NCBI GenBank assembly: GCA_030549775.1
Contig: CM060174.1
Coordinates: forward strand, 68,283,566-68,347,565
Length of the DNA: 64,000 bases
Origin: Tamarix chinensis
Lineage: Eukaryota; Streptophyta; Magnoliopsida; Caryophyllales; Tamaricaceae
Reading direction: 5' to 3'
Positions 1 through 12,025 of this stretch are shown here, one piece after another. The notes beneath the pieces are model-generated. The model was not told where the DNA came from. It saw only the letters and a list, made by a program, of their open reading frames with translations, and searched no databases. Position 1 is the stretch's first letter, and every line of letters starts with the position of its first letter. Made by a program: the position numbers and the translations under genes.

Positions 1-833
1 TCAAAATAGGTGGGAATGGAGAAATGATTAAGAAGAGGATGTCATGTAGGGAAAATAGGAGCAAAATAATGAGAGGACAACATCAGGGAGAGGGAAGGTA
101 TAACATAGATGGTGTAGGGTGATGGTTCGTAGGAGTAAGTTGTTGGGGTAGAGGGAGTGAGGTGATGGTAAAGAAATTTCTAGCACTTATTAGGGAATAT
201 GTGAGGGTTAATTATAGGTGAATAATTATGGTAAAATATATAGGTAAAATTTATTAGGTGATTAAGTTAGGCTTATTCAATAAATGGATACCGATTAAGA
301 CCCAACCTAGGTTTAAAAGTTCAATAAGCATCCTCTAGTAAATTTTGACCTAATTAAATTTTATATCAAATAAGTCATAATAATATTACACATATGAATA
401 ATATATTTATTTCTAATTATTCTAACATACTTATTATAACTCACATACATAATTACCGATTATAATTAGAGTTTCTAGAAATGGTGTATTAAACTAGTAA
501 TCTAAGTAACATATACAAGGGACTCATTGATGACCAAAAGAGTAGGAGGAGGAATGAAATCACTTTGCTTAACAATCATGGGAGAAGGTCCATATTCTCC
601 AATGATAACCTCAACACCCAAAATTTTCATCTCATCATCGTGATGATCTGGCATAAAGTTTGGCTTAATTTGTAAATGAAGAATGTGCATCTTATTCTAC
701 AAGGATTCTTGATGTCTCTCCATGTTAGTTAATATTGTGAGCCCTTTGAGAAGTAGATCATGAACATTGGCTAGTGGCACATGGCCTAGAGATGTAGGGG
801 GAGGTGATGTGTAAGATAATGAATGTATATCTA
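1..833. other. No gene recognised; AT-rich decayed sequence
   Basis: The first ~180 bases are G/A-rich and the rest is AT-rich. Two short open frames on the minus strand (502-690 and 697-900) have no motif I recognise. The second runs into the dispersed repeat that starts near 834, and its first residues resemble a short frame in the 4.5 kb copy. I take this stretch as retroelement-derived but cannot assign a family. Confidence 0.4.
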
Positions 834-1640
834 TAACACAATGCAGGCTCTTTATGTTTTGTTTGTGGAACAACAAAGTCGACCAAGAAGGATGAAACAT
901 GATCGTTTTGGAAAATTTAAATGTGGCTTTAAATTAGTAGGTTTTGATCAACTCCAAGATTAAAATAATTCTAGAGAGAAACATATAATTTCTCTATAGA
1001 ATAGCTCATAAAATTCACTCAAGATTTATCTTCACTTGAAGAGAAAGTAGGAAGATAGATTAGCTAAGAATTTAAACTCTAGTTTTGTCTTTATTCATTA
1101 AGTGCTCGATTGTATAGTTTTCTTCACCACAACTAAATGTACAAGGAATATGTGTATATACACAAATGACATATGAAGCTAAGTCTAACACTAATTAATT
1201 AATCCCAAATCAACTAGCCTAACTGAATAAGAGTTAAACCAACATATATCCATGTGGTATATATAATGACTTAAAATTACAATAACAAGATATTACAAAT
1301 ATCTCCATTAAATATTAAAGCTACATAAAACCTAATCAGGATAATACATGGAATAATCAAATAATATAGCTTCATGTCTTGTAGCTTGTCTTCCATGTAA
1401 CTTTATAACCCTTGCAATGTCATTATCTTGTACATTAGATATCATTGGTGAAGTACTCTTTTGGCAAACATATGTAATACTTACAAGAATCACTTAATGA
1501 AACATTATTAAGGTTATTAAGAAGTTGTTCAAGATTTTCAAGAATACTTGGCACTACCTCTAAATATGCTAACTCTTGCCTTTAAACATGAGAAGAATGA
1601 GATGGATATGCTCATGTATCCTTCTCCTCTAGTAAATAAG
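834..1640. repeat. Dispersed repeat R, copy 1 (about 0.8 kb)
   Basis: This segment matches, in order and same orientation, 4528-4724 plus 6907-7520. Shared landmarks include CTCAAGATTTATCTTC, GAATAAGAGTTAAACCAAC and ATTATCTTGTACATTAGATA. A ~140-bp part recurs at 11865-12010. Copies 1 and 2 flank the minus-strand chromovirus remnant (2020-3480), so they could be its 3' and 5' LTRs. I see no primer site next to copy 2, so they may instead be an independent repeat. Confidence 0.65.
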
Positions 1641-2019
1641 AATTTATCATTAAATTAGCATCACTATAATACGGATATAAATCACCAACATTGAAAGTAT
1701 TATAAACTCCTCCATAAGATTATGGTAATTATAATTCATAAGCGTTATTTCTAAATTTAATTAATATTTTAAATAGTGCTTTGCTTTCTGCATTTGTTTA
1801 TTCTTTCTTAAGTTTTGAAATCTTTATTTTCTTAAATGTAACCATACGAAGTCTCTTAGTGAAAATATTAGTGTAGCTTAATTTTTGTTAGCTTTATTTT
1901 GGTATTTAGCATTATGTTTCTCAATTATATTCATTATTTACTCATATATGAAGATTTTTAAAGAATTTAACTCTTTCATTAGCATCATAGTTCTTAATAT
2001 CATTTTTCTTTAATGACAA
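1641..2019. other. No gene recognised
   Basis: AT-rich sequence between repeat R and the integrase remnant. In a minus-strand chromovirus this would be the integrase C-terminus and 3' untranslated part, but no motif survives that I can name. Confidence 0.35.
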
Positions 2020-2650
2020 CATATCAATAGAGAAATAAGGATTAACTCCATAGACAACTTCGAATGGAATCGAGTGAGTTGTACTAGAAGGACTCTAATT
2101 GTATGAAATTTTAGCTTATGCAATTTTTATATCCCAATCCTTTTTTTACTTTTATTAACTAGTCCTCACAGAAAAGTTCCTTAGGTCTTATTAGTCACTT
2201 TAGTTTAATGATCCATTTTCAGGTGATGAGATGTACTAAACAAAACTTTGTACCTAACATTTGATAAAGTGTCTTCCAAAAGTAACTTAAAATTTTAATA
2301 TCTCTATTAGACATTATACTTTTGTGAATACCATGTAGCCTTACTATTTCCTTGAAATATAAATCTCCCACATGAGTTGCGTTATTCATTTTATTACAAG
2401 GAATAAAATGTGCTATTTTAGAAAACTTATGTACCACCATCATAATAGAATCCCTCACCCTTTGTGTCTTTGGTAAACCTTATATAAATTCCATACTAGC
2501 ACTCTCTAATAATTGACTAGGAACAGGTAAAAAAGTATATAAACTTTTATGGAAGAAACTGATACTCTATTGGCACGTCGTACATCTCTGAATAATAGCT
2601 AGTATTAATTTTATCATTTGTGGCCACCAGAAATTTTTTGTAATGTTTCC
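2020..2650 (-). pseudogene. Ty3/gypsy chromovirus integrase remnant (Reina-like)
   Basis: Reading the minus strand, the zinc-binding (HHCC) region lies near 2560-2640, followed by the catalytic core with [19 protein letters not shown], a VRLHGI segment and a degraded form of the SDRD motif. After a frameshift comes a segment ending in PFEVVYGVNP near 2040. In the family this enzyme inserts the cDNA into the host chromosome. Several stops and frameshifts make it non-functional. RNase H and gag remnants lie upstream on the same strand, so it belongs to a minus-strand element running from about 3.5 to 2.0 kb. Confidence 0.85.
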
Positions 2651-2689
2651 ATGATTTCATGAACAATAAAATGGCTAGTTATACCTCTC

Positions 2690-3010
2690 TCACGTACTTC
2701 TATAACAAGTAAATCACATACACAAGAACAAGGAATACATAACTTATTAAGTTTAAAAAGAATGTCACCCTAAAGTATATAATTACCACAACTATGACTT
2801 TTCCTACATTAATTATAAATTTAGCATCCAACAAAAACAGTATTGTAGATCTTCTAGATGATGCATCTGCTATTATATTTTCTCTACCAATGAAATATTT
2901 TGTTTTCCTCATGCAAATATTTTAGAATTTAATGATCTAAATGTAAAATAAATGGCTTAAGTATCAAATAATGACCTCATGTTTGCAATAATCTTATGAT
3001 GGTGTAGATT
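2690..3010 (-). pseudogene. Chromovirus RNase H C-terminal remnant
   Basis: The minus strand encodes a version of the GKENIVADALSRR signature, here FIGRENIIADASSRRST, followed by LLDAKF. This is the usual end of gypsy RNase H before the integrase zinc finger. The YVDD-bearing reverse transcriptase is missing upstream: gag follows almost directly, so roughly 1.5 kb of protease-RT has been deleted. Confidence 0.75.
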
Positions 3011-3129
3011 TCCTTATCATATATTCAATAAAACACTTTAGTACCATTTCTTTTTTGCTAAAAAATGTAATGTCCCTTTTTCCTATGGATTTACGTTCTC
3101 TTTTTCTAGTTCTTTTGAAGTTATCATAC

Positions 3130-3480
3130 CATATGCTAAAAAACTACTTAAGAGTAGCTAATTTGCACATTTACTCATCATGATAAAATTTGAGTTCAAA
3201 ACTAGCCTCTACCTTATGTACATATTCAATAAATAACTCAACATTAAGTTTACTATCAAAATAAGGAAGATGAATTTTAATACCTTTATTTTCTTTATAA
3301 TGATGCCTTGATTGATGATCATAGTTCCTTCTATTACTTGCACTACCTTATGACTCTTATTCACGCACTTTTAGTGATTTTAAAGACCTTCCCTTTGTTG
3401 CATTGATGGACTTTGTAGCACTTCCCATTTGATCTCTAAAGAGATCCTTTTGTTCTTGCAAATTTTGCACTTAATTTTAC
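3130..3480 (-). pseudogene. Chromovirus gag remnant
   Basis: The minus-strand translation contains IKIHLPYFDSKLNVELFIEY followed by HKVEASFEL, matching the family pattern in which a PPF.GK.DP..YLEWE.KVE motif opens the gag domain. It is broken by a stop after about 40 residues. It lies upstream of the RNase H and integrase remnants of the same decayed element, with protease and RT lost between them. Confidence 0.65.
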
Positions 3481-4527
3481 TCAGTAAAGTAAGACTCCAT
3501 CCCTTGCAATTAAGTTTGCATTGTAGAAATTTTTTGTAGTTGAATATTGGGTTAGCCAAATTGATTAAGTGCTTTTGTGTGGCCTAAAAAATATCTTAAA
3601 ATTTTGGTTTTCCCTCCATATTAATCAACTTGCTAACACACTTTAATAAATAATTAGTAATCTTTAAGGTTTATTTGGAAGCCGAATAACTTAAGGGGTT
3701 TCCTTTGGTTCTTCAAGTTTGTTGTTGGGGAAATTTTTGATTCAAATGAATCAAGCACACAAAAAACAAATCAATATTATTATATGTACAAACAAATTAT
3801 AACACCTTACATGTTTCTTTCCAAACTCTTGATATAGAATTCAATGAAATTCAACATTAAACAATTGATGCTTTCTAATTATGTTTATGCATGTATTCCA
3901 ATTTATAACATGTAATATGTTTAATAAAAAATCAAATAACTATATTATATGTATGAGATATATTTATTTAAAAAAATGGTCCAAATGCTAGACTGAACTC
4001 CACTTAAAATGGCATACACACTAACATTTATTCGACTTACTTTCAAACCTATAAATACCGGCAAAGGTTTAAGAATCTTTTCTATTTTCATGCATTTACA
4101 TAATCATATAAAGGTACAGTTATACAAGAAAATTTATCCTAAAGACATACATAACATGCATAAGAAAATCAATTCCACATAAGTAGAACATGTACACATT
4201 TTCTCCATCAAACTATTTGACACAAAACACCCCTTGTTTCGATTCTTAAAATGTCAAATTCTAAATTTCATTTCAAGATTTTAGTAACTCCTATTCTAAT
4301 CACACATTTGAACATCAAAAATTAATCTCTTGCATGATATAATTCAAGAAAAGATATCAAGATTCAAAGAATCAAAGCAAAAATCATCAAGAACCTGTTT
4401 TTTTTTTCACATAGAAGGAATTCGTTTGCTTGATTCTTCTCCGAGATGTCTCCTTCTTCACACGTGTTGCACTAAAATTGTTCTTTGATAACAAAAATTG
4501 ATGCTTAAGTACTAAATGAGCACCTTT
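3481..4527. other. Untranslated or decayed retroelement sequence
   Basis: No domain is readable. On the minus strand this is where a 5' leader and primer site would lie if repeat R is the LTR, but no GCTCTGATACCA-like sequence is visible. A short open frame at 4387-4596 (minus) opens with a Lys/Arg-rich stretch and overlaps the edge of repeat R. I attach no function to it. Confidence 0.35.
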
Positions 4528-5706
4528 CACAAAATGCAGGAATTTTATATTTGGTCTGTAGAAGAACAAAGTTAACATAGAAGAATGAAACTTCATTATA
4601 GGATAATTTAATTGTAACTTTAAATTGGAAGGTTTTGATCTACTCCAAGATCAAAAGAATTATGAAGAGAAGCCTATAATTTATTAAAAGAATAACTCCT
4701 AAAATTTAATCAAGATTTATCTTCTAATGGAGGAGCATCTCAAGTATTCCAAAGTTGAATACTTCAAAACTCTTCTCATTTAGGCTAATAAATAACAAGA
4801 TTAACTAGTAGCAATGCAATCCATCCAGACTACAACATCCACATAAATATGGATCCATTTGGATAAAATATGGATCCATTAAATCCACCCCATAACCGAC
4901 TCCAATATGGCTCCCGTTACACTCAATCAAGCCACCATCTTAGCTACCTCTTTACTTCACTTATTTTCGGTCGAAACATGACCTGCATTGTTAAAAATTT
5001 ATTATGCAAGAATTAGGGACATTATGAAGGTAATTATGGGAATTTCAAGGTCCTATAAATCTAGATTAAATTAAGGATAAGCAACCTCCATAACCTTGGG
5101 AGAATCAAGCACACCCCCTAGTGGACTCCTCCTCTTTTACTTTTCCTTTATTAGCTAAACTTAGATAACACATATTATTAAACTTTCCTAATATGTAATT
5201 TATGTTTCCTAATCCTTTTAATAGGATGTAATGATAGCCATATAGTGATATATGGATAGTAGTGTCAAAAACATAATCAATACTAGTTAATGGAAGCCTT
5301 GTAACCTTAGTCTAAGTTGGTATCAACTATGGGTGAGGGTGTAACCAATCTAACTATCATGGTTAGATTCTACTCATAGCACCAAGAAATAAACTAACAC
5401 TCTTAAATATAGTGGGAGAGTATGTAATAGGGCCATATTACATTTGGTAAAAAAATCTTGGCTGTCAAACTAAGCTCCCACAAGATTAAAGTGTAGTCTT
5501 GAGTATTATCCAAATCTTGCGCCATTTAGGCTAAGAGTTGAAACCTTAGGTTGTTTATGCAAGTACATAGTTTTGAAGGTTTTAAGATCAAGTTATATTT
5601 TTTATTTTTTCCCCCTTTTTCTCCACTCTTTTTGACTTTAGCCAAAAACTCCCCATTTTCAACACCAATACTTAGCATGGTTCTATTTGTTTAGTATTAT
5701 GCATCA

Positions 5707-5722
5707 AATTGGTATGAAAGCT
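5707..5722 (+). other. Primer binding site, initiator-Met tRNA type (degenerate)
   Basis: Immediately after the LTR end the sequence reads AATTGGTATGAAAGCTC, close to the plant TTGGTATCAGAGC primer site complementary to the 3' end of initiator-Met tRNA. Position and sequence together mark 5706 as the end of the 5' LTR. Confidence 0.75.
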
Positions 5723-6164
5723 CAATACTGATAATTTTGGGGTATCACTTGTGTCTTAAACTTACCTATTAGTCGATTATGCATTTCAACCATCCACAGA
5801 AAAATTCTTTCCTTTAGCCATTTTTCCACAAAATTGAGCCTTAACCCACCTTTGTTCCTCTTGGGTCAAGCCATTTTGTTCCATGCAATCCAAGATTAAA
5901 ATATGGACAATCAACATATTTCAAGAAGGTTGAGTCTTGCATAATATCATAAAAAAAGGAGGGAGAGAACCATAGAAGTTTACAAATGGATATGGGGAGA
6001 GTATTGGGCATATTGGAGTCATTAGTGATAAATTCCAACCTTCATAGGGTAAGGAGTCCTCTAACATAAGGAGAAGAAAGGGTGAACGGGGAAGGGGATG
6101 AGCCAAACTATTATGGATCATCTTCTATAAATCCCCCTAGGTCATTTAGAAGGATAATAATGGT

Positions 6165-6750
6165 CAGAAAAGAGTCTCTTAGTGACATTACGTTAGAAGT
6201 TGTAGAGTTTGATGGACCCCATAATCCAAAGGAGTTTCTAGAGTGAGAAATGAGGTGTAATCCAATGTTTAAGGCTAGGGTTTTGGATGATGTGAAATAC
6301 TTTAAGGTTTTTTTTCCCTAAAGCTAAAGGGACTTGACTCTTTATGGTGGGATAATTTAGTATAAAATTGAGGGAGGAAGGGAAAGTCTAAGGTTAGAAA
6401 TTGGATGAAGATGAAGAGGTTGATGAAGGAGAGGTTTTTACCACCTTCATATACTCAAACTTATACAAAAAAATGACATCTTTAAGTCAAGGGTTCTTTA
6501 AGTGTGGAGGAATTTATTCGAGAGTTTGATAAGCTCATCATGAGGCTTGGTTAGTAGGATGATGAAGAACAAGCTATGTCTTGATTCATAGGAGGCATGA
6601 GGGGTGACATTGCTAGAAAAGTTGATCTTTACAAATATTATACCTTAGATGAGTTTCTCCATTTCACTATTAAGGTGAAGAAGCATAAAAAGGACAGGGG
6701 GAGCTCAAGGGTTAGGGGGTTTAAATCGAGTGCTTACCGACCCAAACATG
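6165..6750 (+). pseudogene. Ty3/gypsy gag remnant
   Basis: Plus-strand translation gives, in order: VEFDGPHNPKEFLE (the domain-opening FDG..DP..FL pattern), SLWWDNL, an NWMKMKRLMKERFLPPSY segment, GSLSVEEFIREFDKLIMRLG, SFIGGMRGDIARKVDLYKY and TLDEFLHFTIKVKKHKKD. This is the Retrotrans_gag capsid domain, which packages element RNA. At least four stops or frameshifts break it. No zinc knuckle is seen before the sequence jumps into the truncated 3' LTR. Confidence 0.85.
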
Positions 6751-7520
6751 TAAGCAATTGATTTTGAAGGTCTCAATATCAAGTTATCCTTTTTAGATTT
6801 CCCTCCCTTCTTCTCCACTCTTTTTTACTTTTATTGAAACCCCCCCCCCATTTCTAACACCACTACTTAGCATGGTTCCATTTATTTTGCATTATGCATC
6901 ATCTTCACTAGAAGAGAGATTAGGAACATAGATTCACTAATAGTTTCAACTCTAGTTATCTCTTTATTCATTAAATTCTTTGTTGTATACGGTTATTCAC
7001 CACCACTAAATGTATAAGGAATATGTATATATATATCTATGCACACACACACACATCCAACATATGAGGAAGAGCCTAGCTCTAACTAATTAAGCCTAAA
7101 TCAATTGGCCTAATTGAATAAGAGTTAAACCAACACATGTCCATATTATATATATAATGAGTTACAATTATCATTGTAAGATATTATAAAGTTTACATAA
7201 AATATCAATGCTACCTAAAATCTAATGATGATAATAAATGGAATAATCAAATAATCAAATAATCAAGCTTCATATCTTATTGCTTTGTCTTCCATGCAAC
7301 TTTGTAACCCTAGCATTGTCATTATCTTGTACATTAGATATAATTTTTGAAGTCCTCTTTTCTCCATGAATACTTACAAGAATCACTTAATGAAATATTA
7401 TTAGGATTGCTATGAAGGTGTTTAAGGGTTTTAAGAATAATTAATACTAACTCAAAATATGCTAACTCTTTTTCTTCAACATGTGTAGAATGAGATGGAG
7501 ATGCTCCTACATCAGGAAGT

Positions 7521-9689
7521 GATCTAAAGGGAGGATGTGACAATGGATGTGGAGGATCCTCTAGAAGTGAATGGCAAATCAATTAGATCCTTAGAATCAT
7601 ATCATGATTGTGGTCGGTCATCTCTATAGGTTGGTGGAGGATATAGCTAAGAGTAAGCAAAGATGTGACCACCACAAATAAGTGAGGCACAAGCCTTAAG
7701 TGCAAGATTAAGGGTCTACCTATCAAATCTTATATGATATACCATTTGTCCAAAGGTGGAAACATCCAAAATTTCGAGCATACTCTACAGAAAAAGTGGA
7801 GTGGGTGAAAAATTACCAAATTAAACTCCAAAATCTCATAGGAACCTTGGGATCAATGATTTAGAGCTAAGAGCATCTAAACTTTGACCAGCCATGTGGA
7901 ACATGTGATGGAAAATGTCAACACTAAAGCATGTGGAGGTAATAGATAGGATATAATGGAACCTATACTATTACTTATGGGTGCTTGAAATGGATTGAAG
8001 GAAAAGAATATATCAACCTAAATAATAACATACTCTCATAAATGGTGGTAGGAAGTACGAGCTATCCGTGCCACCATATATGAAGTGGAGAAAATGCATG
8101 TTAAAGAGCATAAAGTTAAGAATCCTAGTCCACAACCATTTTGTATATGTCATGCTTGTGGAAATATTATAATAAATCTCTAGAATCTTGGATAAAATGT
8201 CTTTATTTACCATTATAGTGACTCCTAACAGGTGGGTAGTGATGGGGATCCTAGAACATGAACCATAAGATTTGCGTAGAAGAGGCAAACCAAGTCATAG
8301 TAGATTAGATCATAAAAAGTGAAGAGAGGGATGAGATGAAGGTTGGATAGAGACTAAATGAAGAAGTTTAAAATGCTTAGTGCGTGACTTAATGTTAATG
8401 CATTTCCTTAGGAGTAATTTCTTCCCATGGAAGGATTTAACTCAGTGATACCAGTCATACATAGTATGCAAGAGGTATATAGAGTGTGGGGATAACTCCA
8501 TGGTCTTCACTAGTTTAGTGAAAGAGAAAATAGGTTATCTAGTATATGAAGGAGTAATGGTCGTTATAAAAGGAGCAGATGGGTACCTTTCTTCTTTTGA
8601 AGAAGAAGAGGTTCCTCTAGATGAGGAATAATGGGATGAGCTAGAGGGCTCCTCAATTGGAATATTCTTCCTTGGTTGATGAGTGGTTAGAATATGGGTC
8701 CATTTTCGAAGACCTAAAGCAATTCCCTCTAAAAAGGTACTTGTGGTGGTTTATTTTTCCTTAGTTATAAAAGTTGAGAAGGATTTATCACATTAACATA
8801 GATAATAGAGAGGGAATAGTATATCGGAAATAAAATTTTAGGTTAAAGTAAAAATTGATAATGTGATTGAAATGTGAAGAAATATTTAACTTTGAGTTGT
8901 AAAATATGTAGAAGAGCTCTATGTGAGACCAATGTAGCCCCTTAGCAGAGTTAAAATTAGATGTGCTGAAGAAATTGAAAGTTAGGTTTTGGGAAAAAAT
9001 TACTCTTGATTCAATTATATAATAATAATTTAATGTTGATTGGTATCAATAATTGATTAGGGTGCATTCATTTAAACCACATAGGTTCAATTTAGTGTGA
9101 TTTGGTGTAATATTGATCAATTTGAGTAAGATAGATGAGAGAAAAAAGAGAGAAGTTAAATAGTTTGTGGAAATTGGGGTCAAGGGTTTAGTTTAATAGG
9201 TGAGGGACTATTTATATTTCCGAAGGACCAGTCTAGTAGTTAGGAAATTTTAGTCGACTATTCTTATAACTGCCTAACTGGTTTTGTTAGTTTAGGTGTC
9301 TGGTATCACCTAGGTCAAAAACCAAGCATTTGTGTTTTATCCTCTTCTTTCACAAGAAACAATTGACTTGTCCTCTAAACCCTTAAATTGTTTAGAAGAC
9401 TAATCTATTGATTTAGCTAGCCATATCGAATAATTTAGCATTACAATCTCATTTTAGATTAAGGATCATGTATTTATATTTTTCTTAAATTTTGCACATT
9501 AATCAACATTCATATAACCCAATATTTAAAGTATATTCCATGTACTTTTATGACCTAATTATTATGATTTTGATTAACTTTCATAATATCTCCTCTCACT
9601 TTTTAAATTTTCACATATTTAGAGAGATAATTTAGATCTTCAAAATTTCATTCCCAGTTCTCTCCAAATGGCTATGAATCTTTTTTCAT
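7521..9689. other. No gene recognised; downstream end of a copia element from about 9.6 kb
   Basis: About 2.1 kb of AT-rich sequence. The longest minus-strand open frame (8013-8288, 91 codons) has no motif I know. From about 8.9 to 9.69 kb lies the expected 3' untranslated region and LTR of the minus-strand copia element. I could not pair it convincingly with a 5' LTR copy beyond 16.1 kb. Confidence 0.35.
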
Positions 9690-10075
9690 TTAATGGCTTA
9701 GTGAAGATATATCTCCATTAATGCAATGTATCTACAAATTCCATAATAACATCTCATTTATCTATATAGTCACTTATAAAGTGATGAATTATTTCAACAT
9801 GGGTTCTTAGTGAGGCACATAGCACTAGTGCTGACACACCTATTTGAAATTGTTTTTATTTTAAGCCCATAATCACTTATTTGATGTTTCATCCTAATTA
9901 ATTGTGCACAAAATGCACTAACTGCTATATATTCTACTTTAGCTTTAGATAATTCAACACTAGATTGTTTCTTACAATACTAACAAACTAGGGCTTCTTC
10001 TAGCAATTGACATATACTTGAAGTGCTCTACATATCAACCTTTTTTTCCTATACATTTAGTGTCTTATATGTACC
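9690..10075 (-). pseudogene. Copia RNase H remnant
   Basis: Minus-strand translation shows QSSVELSKAKVEYIAVSAFC followed by AQLIRMKHQ.SDYG, the copia pattern SSVALSTAEAEYVAA...Q.LW.K..L.DYG. It continues to CLTKNP, matching the NTSAI.L.KNP segment. A degraded KSTSG-QLLG-LVSW stretch precedes it. RNase H removes element RNA during cDNA synthesis. This copy is non-functional because of stops and frameshifts. Confidence 0.85.
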
Positions 10076-10149
10076 CAAGCAATAAATCCTTTTTTTATTT
10101 TCTTTAGAATGTGAATTTTATAAATTTTACCTCTTTTAATTTTTTTTTT

Positions 10150-10560
10150 TTGCAAAATAAATTTACTCAAAATTTCATATAAAGCCCTAAAGGTTTGTTT
10201 TAAACCATAGAGTGCATTATTAATTTTATTCACATTATTTGGTTTTGAGTCATTTTAAAAGCATGGGAGTTGATTAATATATACCACTTCCTTAATAAAA
10301 TTATTAAGAAAACCACTTTTAACATCCATTTGATATAATAAAAAGCACATGGATGATTCAAATGCGAGAACTATATATATAGCCTTATGTCTAGCTATAA
10401 GGGCACATTTTCCTTGAAATCAATGCCTTCCTCTTAGCTGTATTCTAAAGCAACCAATTAAGATTTTATTTTCAAACCAAAACTCTACCCTCATCTAGCT
10501 TGTTTTTAAAGATCTATTAAGTTCCAATGATGGGTCTAATTTGTGGCAAAGGGATTAATG
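10150..10560 (-). pseudogene. Copia reverse transcriptase, N-terminal half
   Basis: Readable minus-strand motifs are an EEGIDFKE stretch, YQMDVKSGFLNNFIKEVVYI (family form YQMDVKSAFLNG.I.EEVYV) and NNALYGLKQTFRALYE (family form ALYGLKQAPRAWYE). The catalytic YVDD segment that should follow is missing, and the sequence passes directly into RNase H. Frameshifts separate the motifs. Confidence 0.85.
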
Positions 10561-11199
10561 ATTTATCTCAAATTGATTAAACTAATCTTATACTACTATG
10601 ATCCAATTTTTATTGTTCATGGATTCTAAGTAAGACTTAGGTTGCCTAATAGAAATTGTTACCTAATAAGGATCTCATTTAAATTCCCCTTGTTAGATCA
10701 CTAATGATGATCTATTGTGGATGATATTCAAAAGCACATGCCTATGCCTTAGGGAGTTCCCTTTTCACTTCATCTTCTTAGTTATCAATTAGAGGATTTT
10801 CATCCTTTTTCAATTCTGGGTTCTACTTATCATAATTTTCCATCAAGATTTCAAATTGGATAGATGCATCTACTTCATCAACTTGTTTATATTTTATATT
10901 TGAGCATGATTCATCAAAAAGCAACATGCACAAATTCTACAATTAGGATTGGTCGTTTGTTTAAGATTTGGTAAGCCTTACTATGTAAAGAGAATTCAAT
11001 GAAGGGGTCGTCGTCTAATTTGGATCAAACATACCCAAATTTACTTTTCTATTGTTTAAAATAAATAATATGTAACCAAATATGTACAAATAACACACAT
11101 TTGGTTTCTTACCTATGTAGAGCTCATAAGAAGTCTTCTTCAATATGGAGGATGAGTACTCTATTTCAAAATCTTTCATTACATATTTAAAAAATGTTT
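10561..11199 (-). pseudogene. Copia integrase C-terminus and integrase-RT linker
   Basis: By position this is the weakly conserved linker between copia integrase and RT. Motifs are too decayed for a firm call. A short stretch resembling the VPRP-containing start of RT can be read near 10.5 kb. Confidence 0.4.
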
Positions 11200-11830
11200 C
11201 ATTACATAATTTGTGATGGAAACAACTTTAGCCCAAAAATATTTCAAAATCTTGGAGTTGCATAGCATGTTCTTGCATTATCCTACAACTTTATATTCTT
11301 CTTTTCCAAGCCACCAATTTGTTATGGTGTCATTGGTGCCGAGAATTTTCTAGTTATGCAATTTTAATTGTAGAAATCCATAGAGCTAGAATTTTCAAAC
11401 TTCTTATTGTGATCACTCCATATTACATGGATTATTGTTCCTTTTATACTAATATTTTATTAGCAAGAAAAAAAAGCATTAAAAGCATCCTATTTAGTAG
11501 AAAGAAAAAATGTCCATGTATAACATCTGTGATCATCTATGTTAACTAACATATGTCCACAACAACCTATGTTATAGGTCCTAGTATGAACAAATAGATC
11601 CATATGCAATAAGTAAGGTAGTTGAGAATTGTTCACAATGTTCTTAGGTTTAAATGACAGTCTATGTTGTTTTATTTATTGATATGCATCACATACTTGA
11701 TCTTTTACAACATTCAACTTTGGAAGACCGTACACTAGGTCTTTTATAACAATTTTATTTAAAATATCTATGCTACCATGTGCATTATCTTTTTCCAAAA
11801 CCATGCATCAATATCAGTTACACTTAGATA
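11200..11830 (-). pseudogene. Copia gag-pre-integrase and integrase core remnant
   Basis: The gag-pre-integrase zinc region near 11690-11830 reads IDAWFW, then a degraded LGHAS helix, then a GLPKL-like segment and DQVCDAYQ. The core follows with a LLHMDLF equivalent, then NIDDHRCYTWTFFLSTK, the copia DDYSRYTWV.FL..K signature with its first catalytic Asp region. Multiple stops are present. The enzyme would insert cDNA; this copy cannot. Confidence 0.8.
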
Positions 11831-11864
11831 CACTGATGTCTAAGATAATGGATGATTGTCTTTC

Positions 11865-12010
11865 ACAATTACAAGATCTTTATGCTTGGTTTGTAAAATA
11901 AAAAAGTTGACTAAGAAAGATTAAACTTGATGGTTTAGACAATTCACATATAGGTTCAATTGAAAGGTTTAGATCTACTCTAAGATCAAAAGAATTCTAA
12001 AGAGAAACCT
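11865..12010. repeat. Fragment of dispersed repeat R, copy 3
   Basis: It shares GGTTT-GATCTACTC-AAGATCAAAAGAATTCTAAAGAGA-like sequence with 4630-4672 and 930-985. It lies inside the copia element between protease and gag-pre-integrase, where the copia reading is interrupted, so it looks inserted. Its borders are uncertain. Confidence 0.5.
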
Positions 12011-12025
12011 GCAATGTAACATGCA

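Larger units (their letters stand above)
4725..6901 (+). mobile_element. Short Ty3/gypsy element with TSD TCTTC
   Basis: TCTTC at 4720-4724 is repeated at 6902-6906. The 5' LTR is about 982 bp (4725-5706) and ends in TATGCATCA. The first dinucleotide reads TA, probably a mutated TG. A primer-site-like sequence follows the 5' LTR, then gag. The 3' LTR survives only as its last ~145 bp (about 6755-6901), matching 5572-5706. The pol region and most of the 3' LTR have been lost. It sits inside repeat R copy 2. Confidence 0.8.
4528..7520. repeat. Dispersed repeat R, copy 2, split by a gypsy insertion
   Basis: The left part (4528-4724) and right part (6907-7520) together match copy 1 at 834-1640. 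The junction falls in the shared motif CAAGATTTATCTTC, which is interrupted here by the element at 4725-6901 and its TCTTC duplication. This copy is what proves the ends of that insertion. Confidence 0.7.

Noticed and set aside
11319..11549. 76-codon frame on the plus strand
   Set aside because: It is antisense to the copia integrase core, which is clearly readable on the minus strand.
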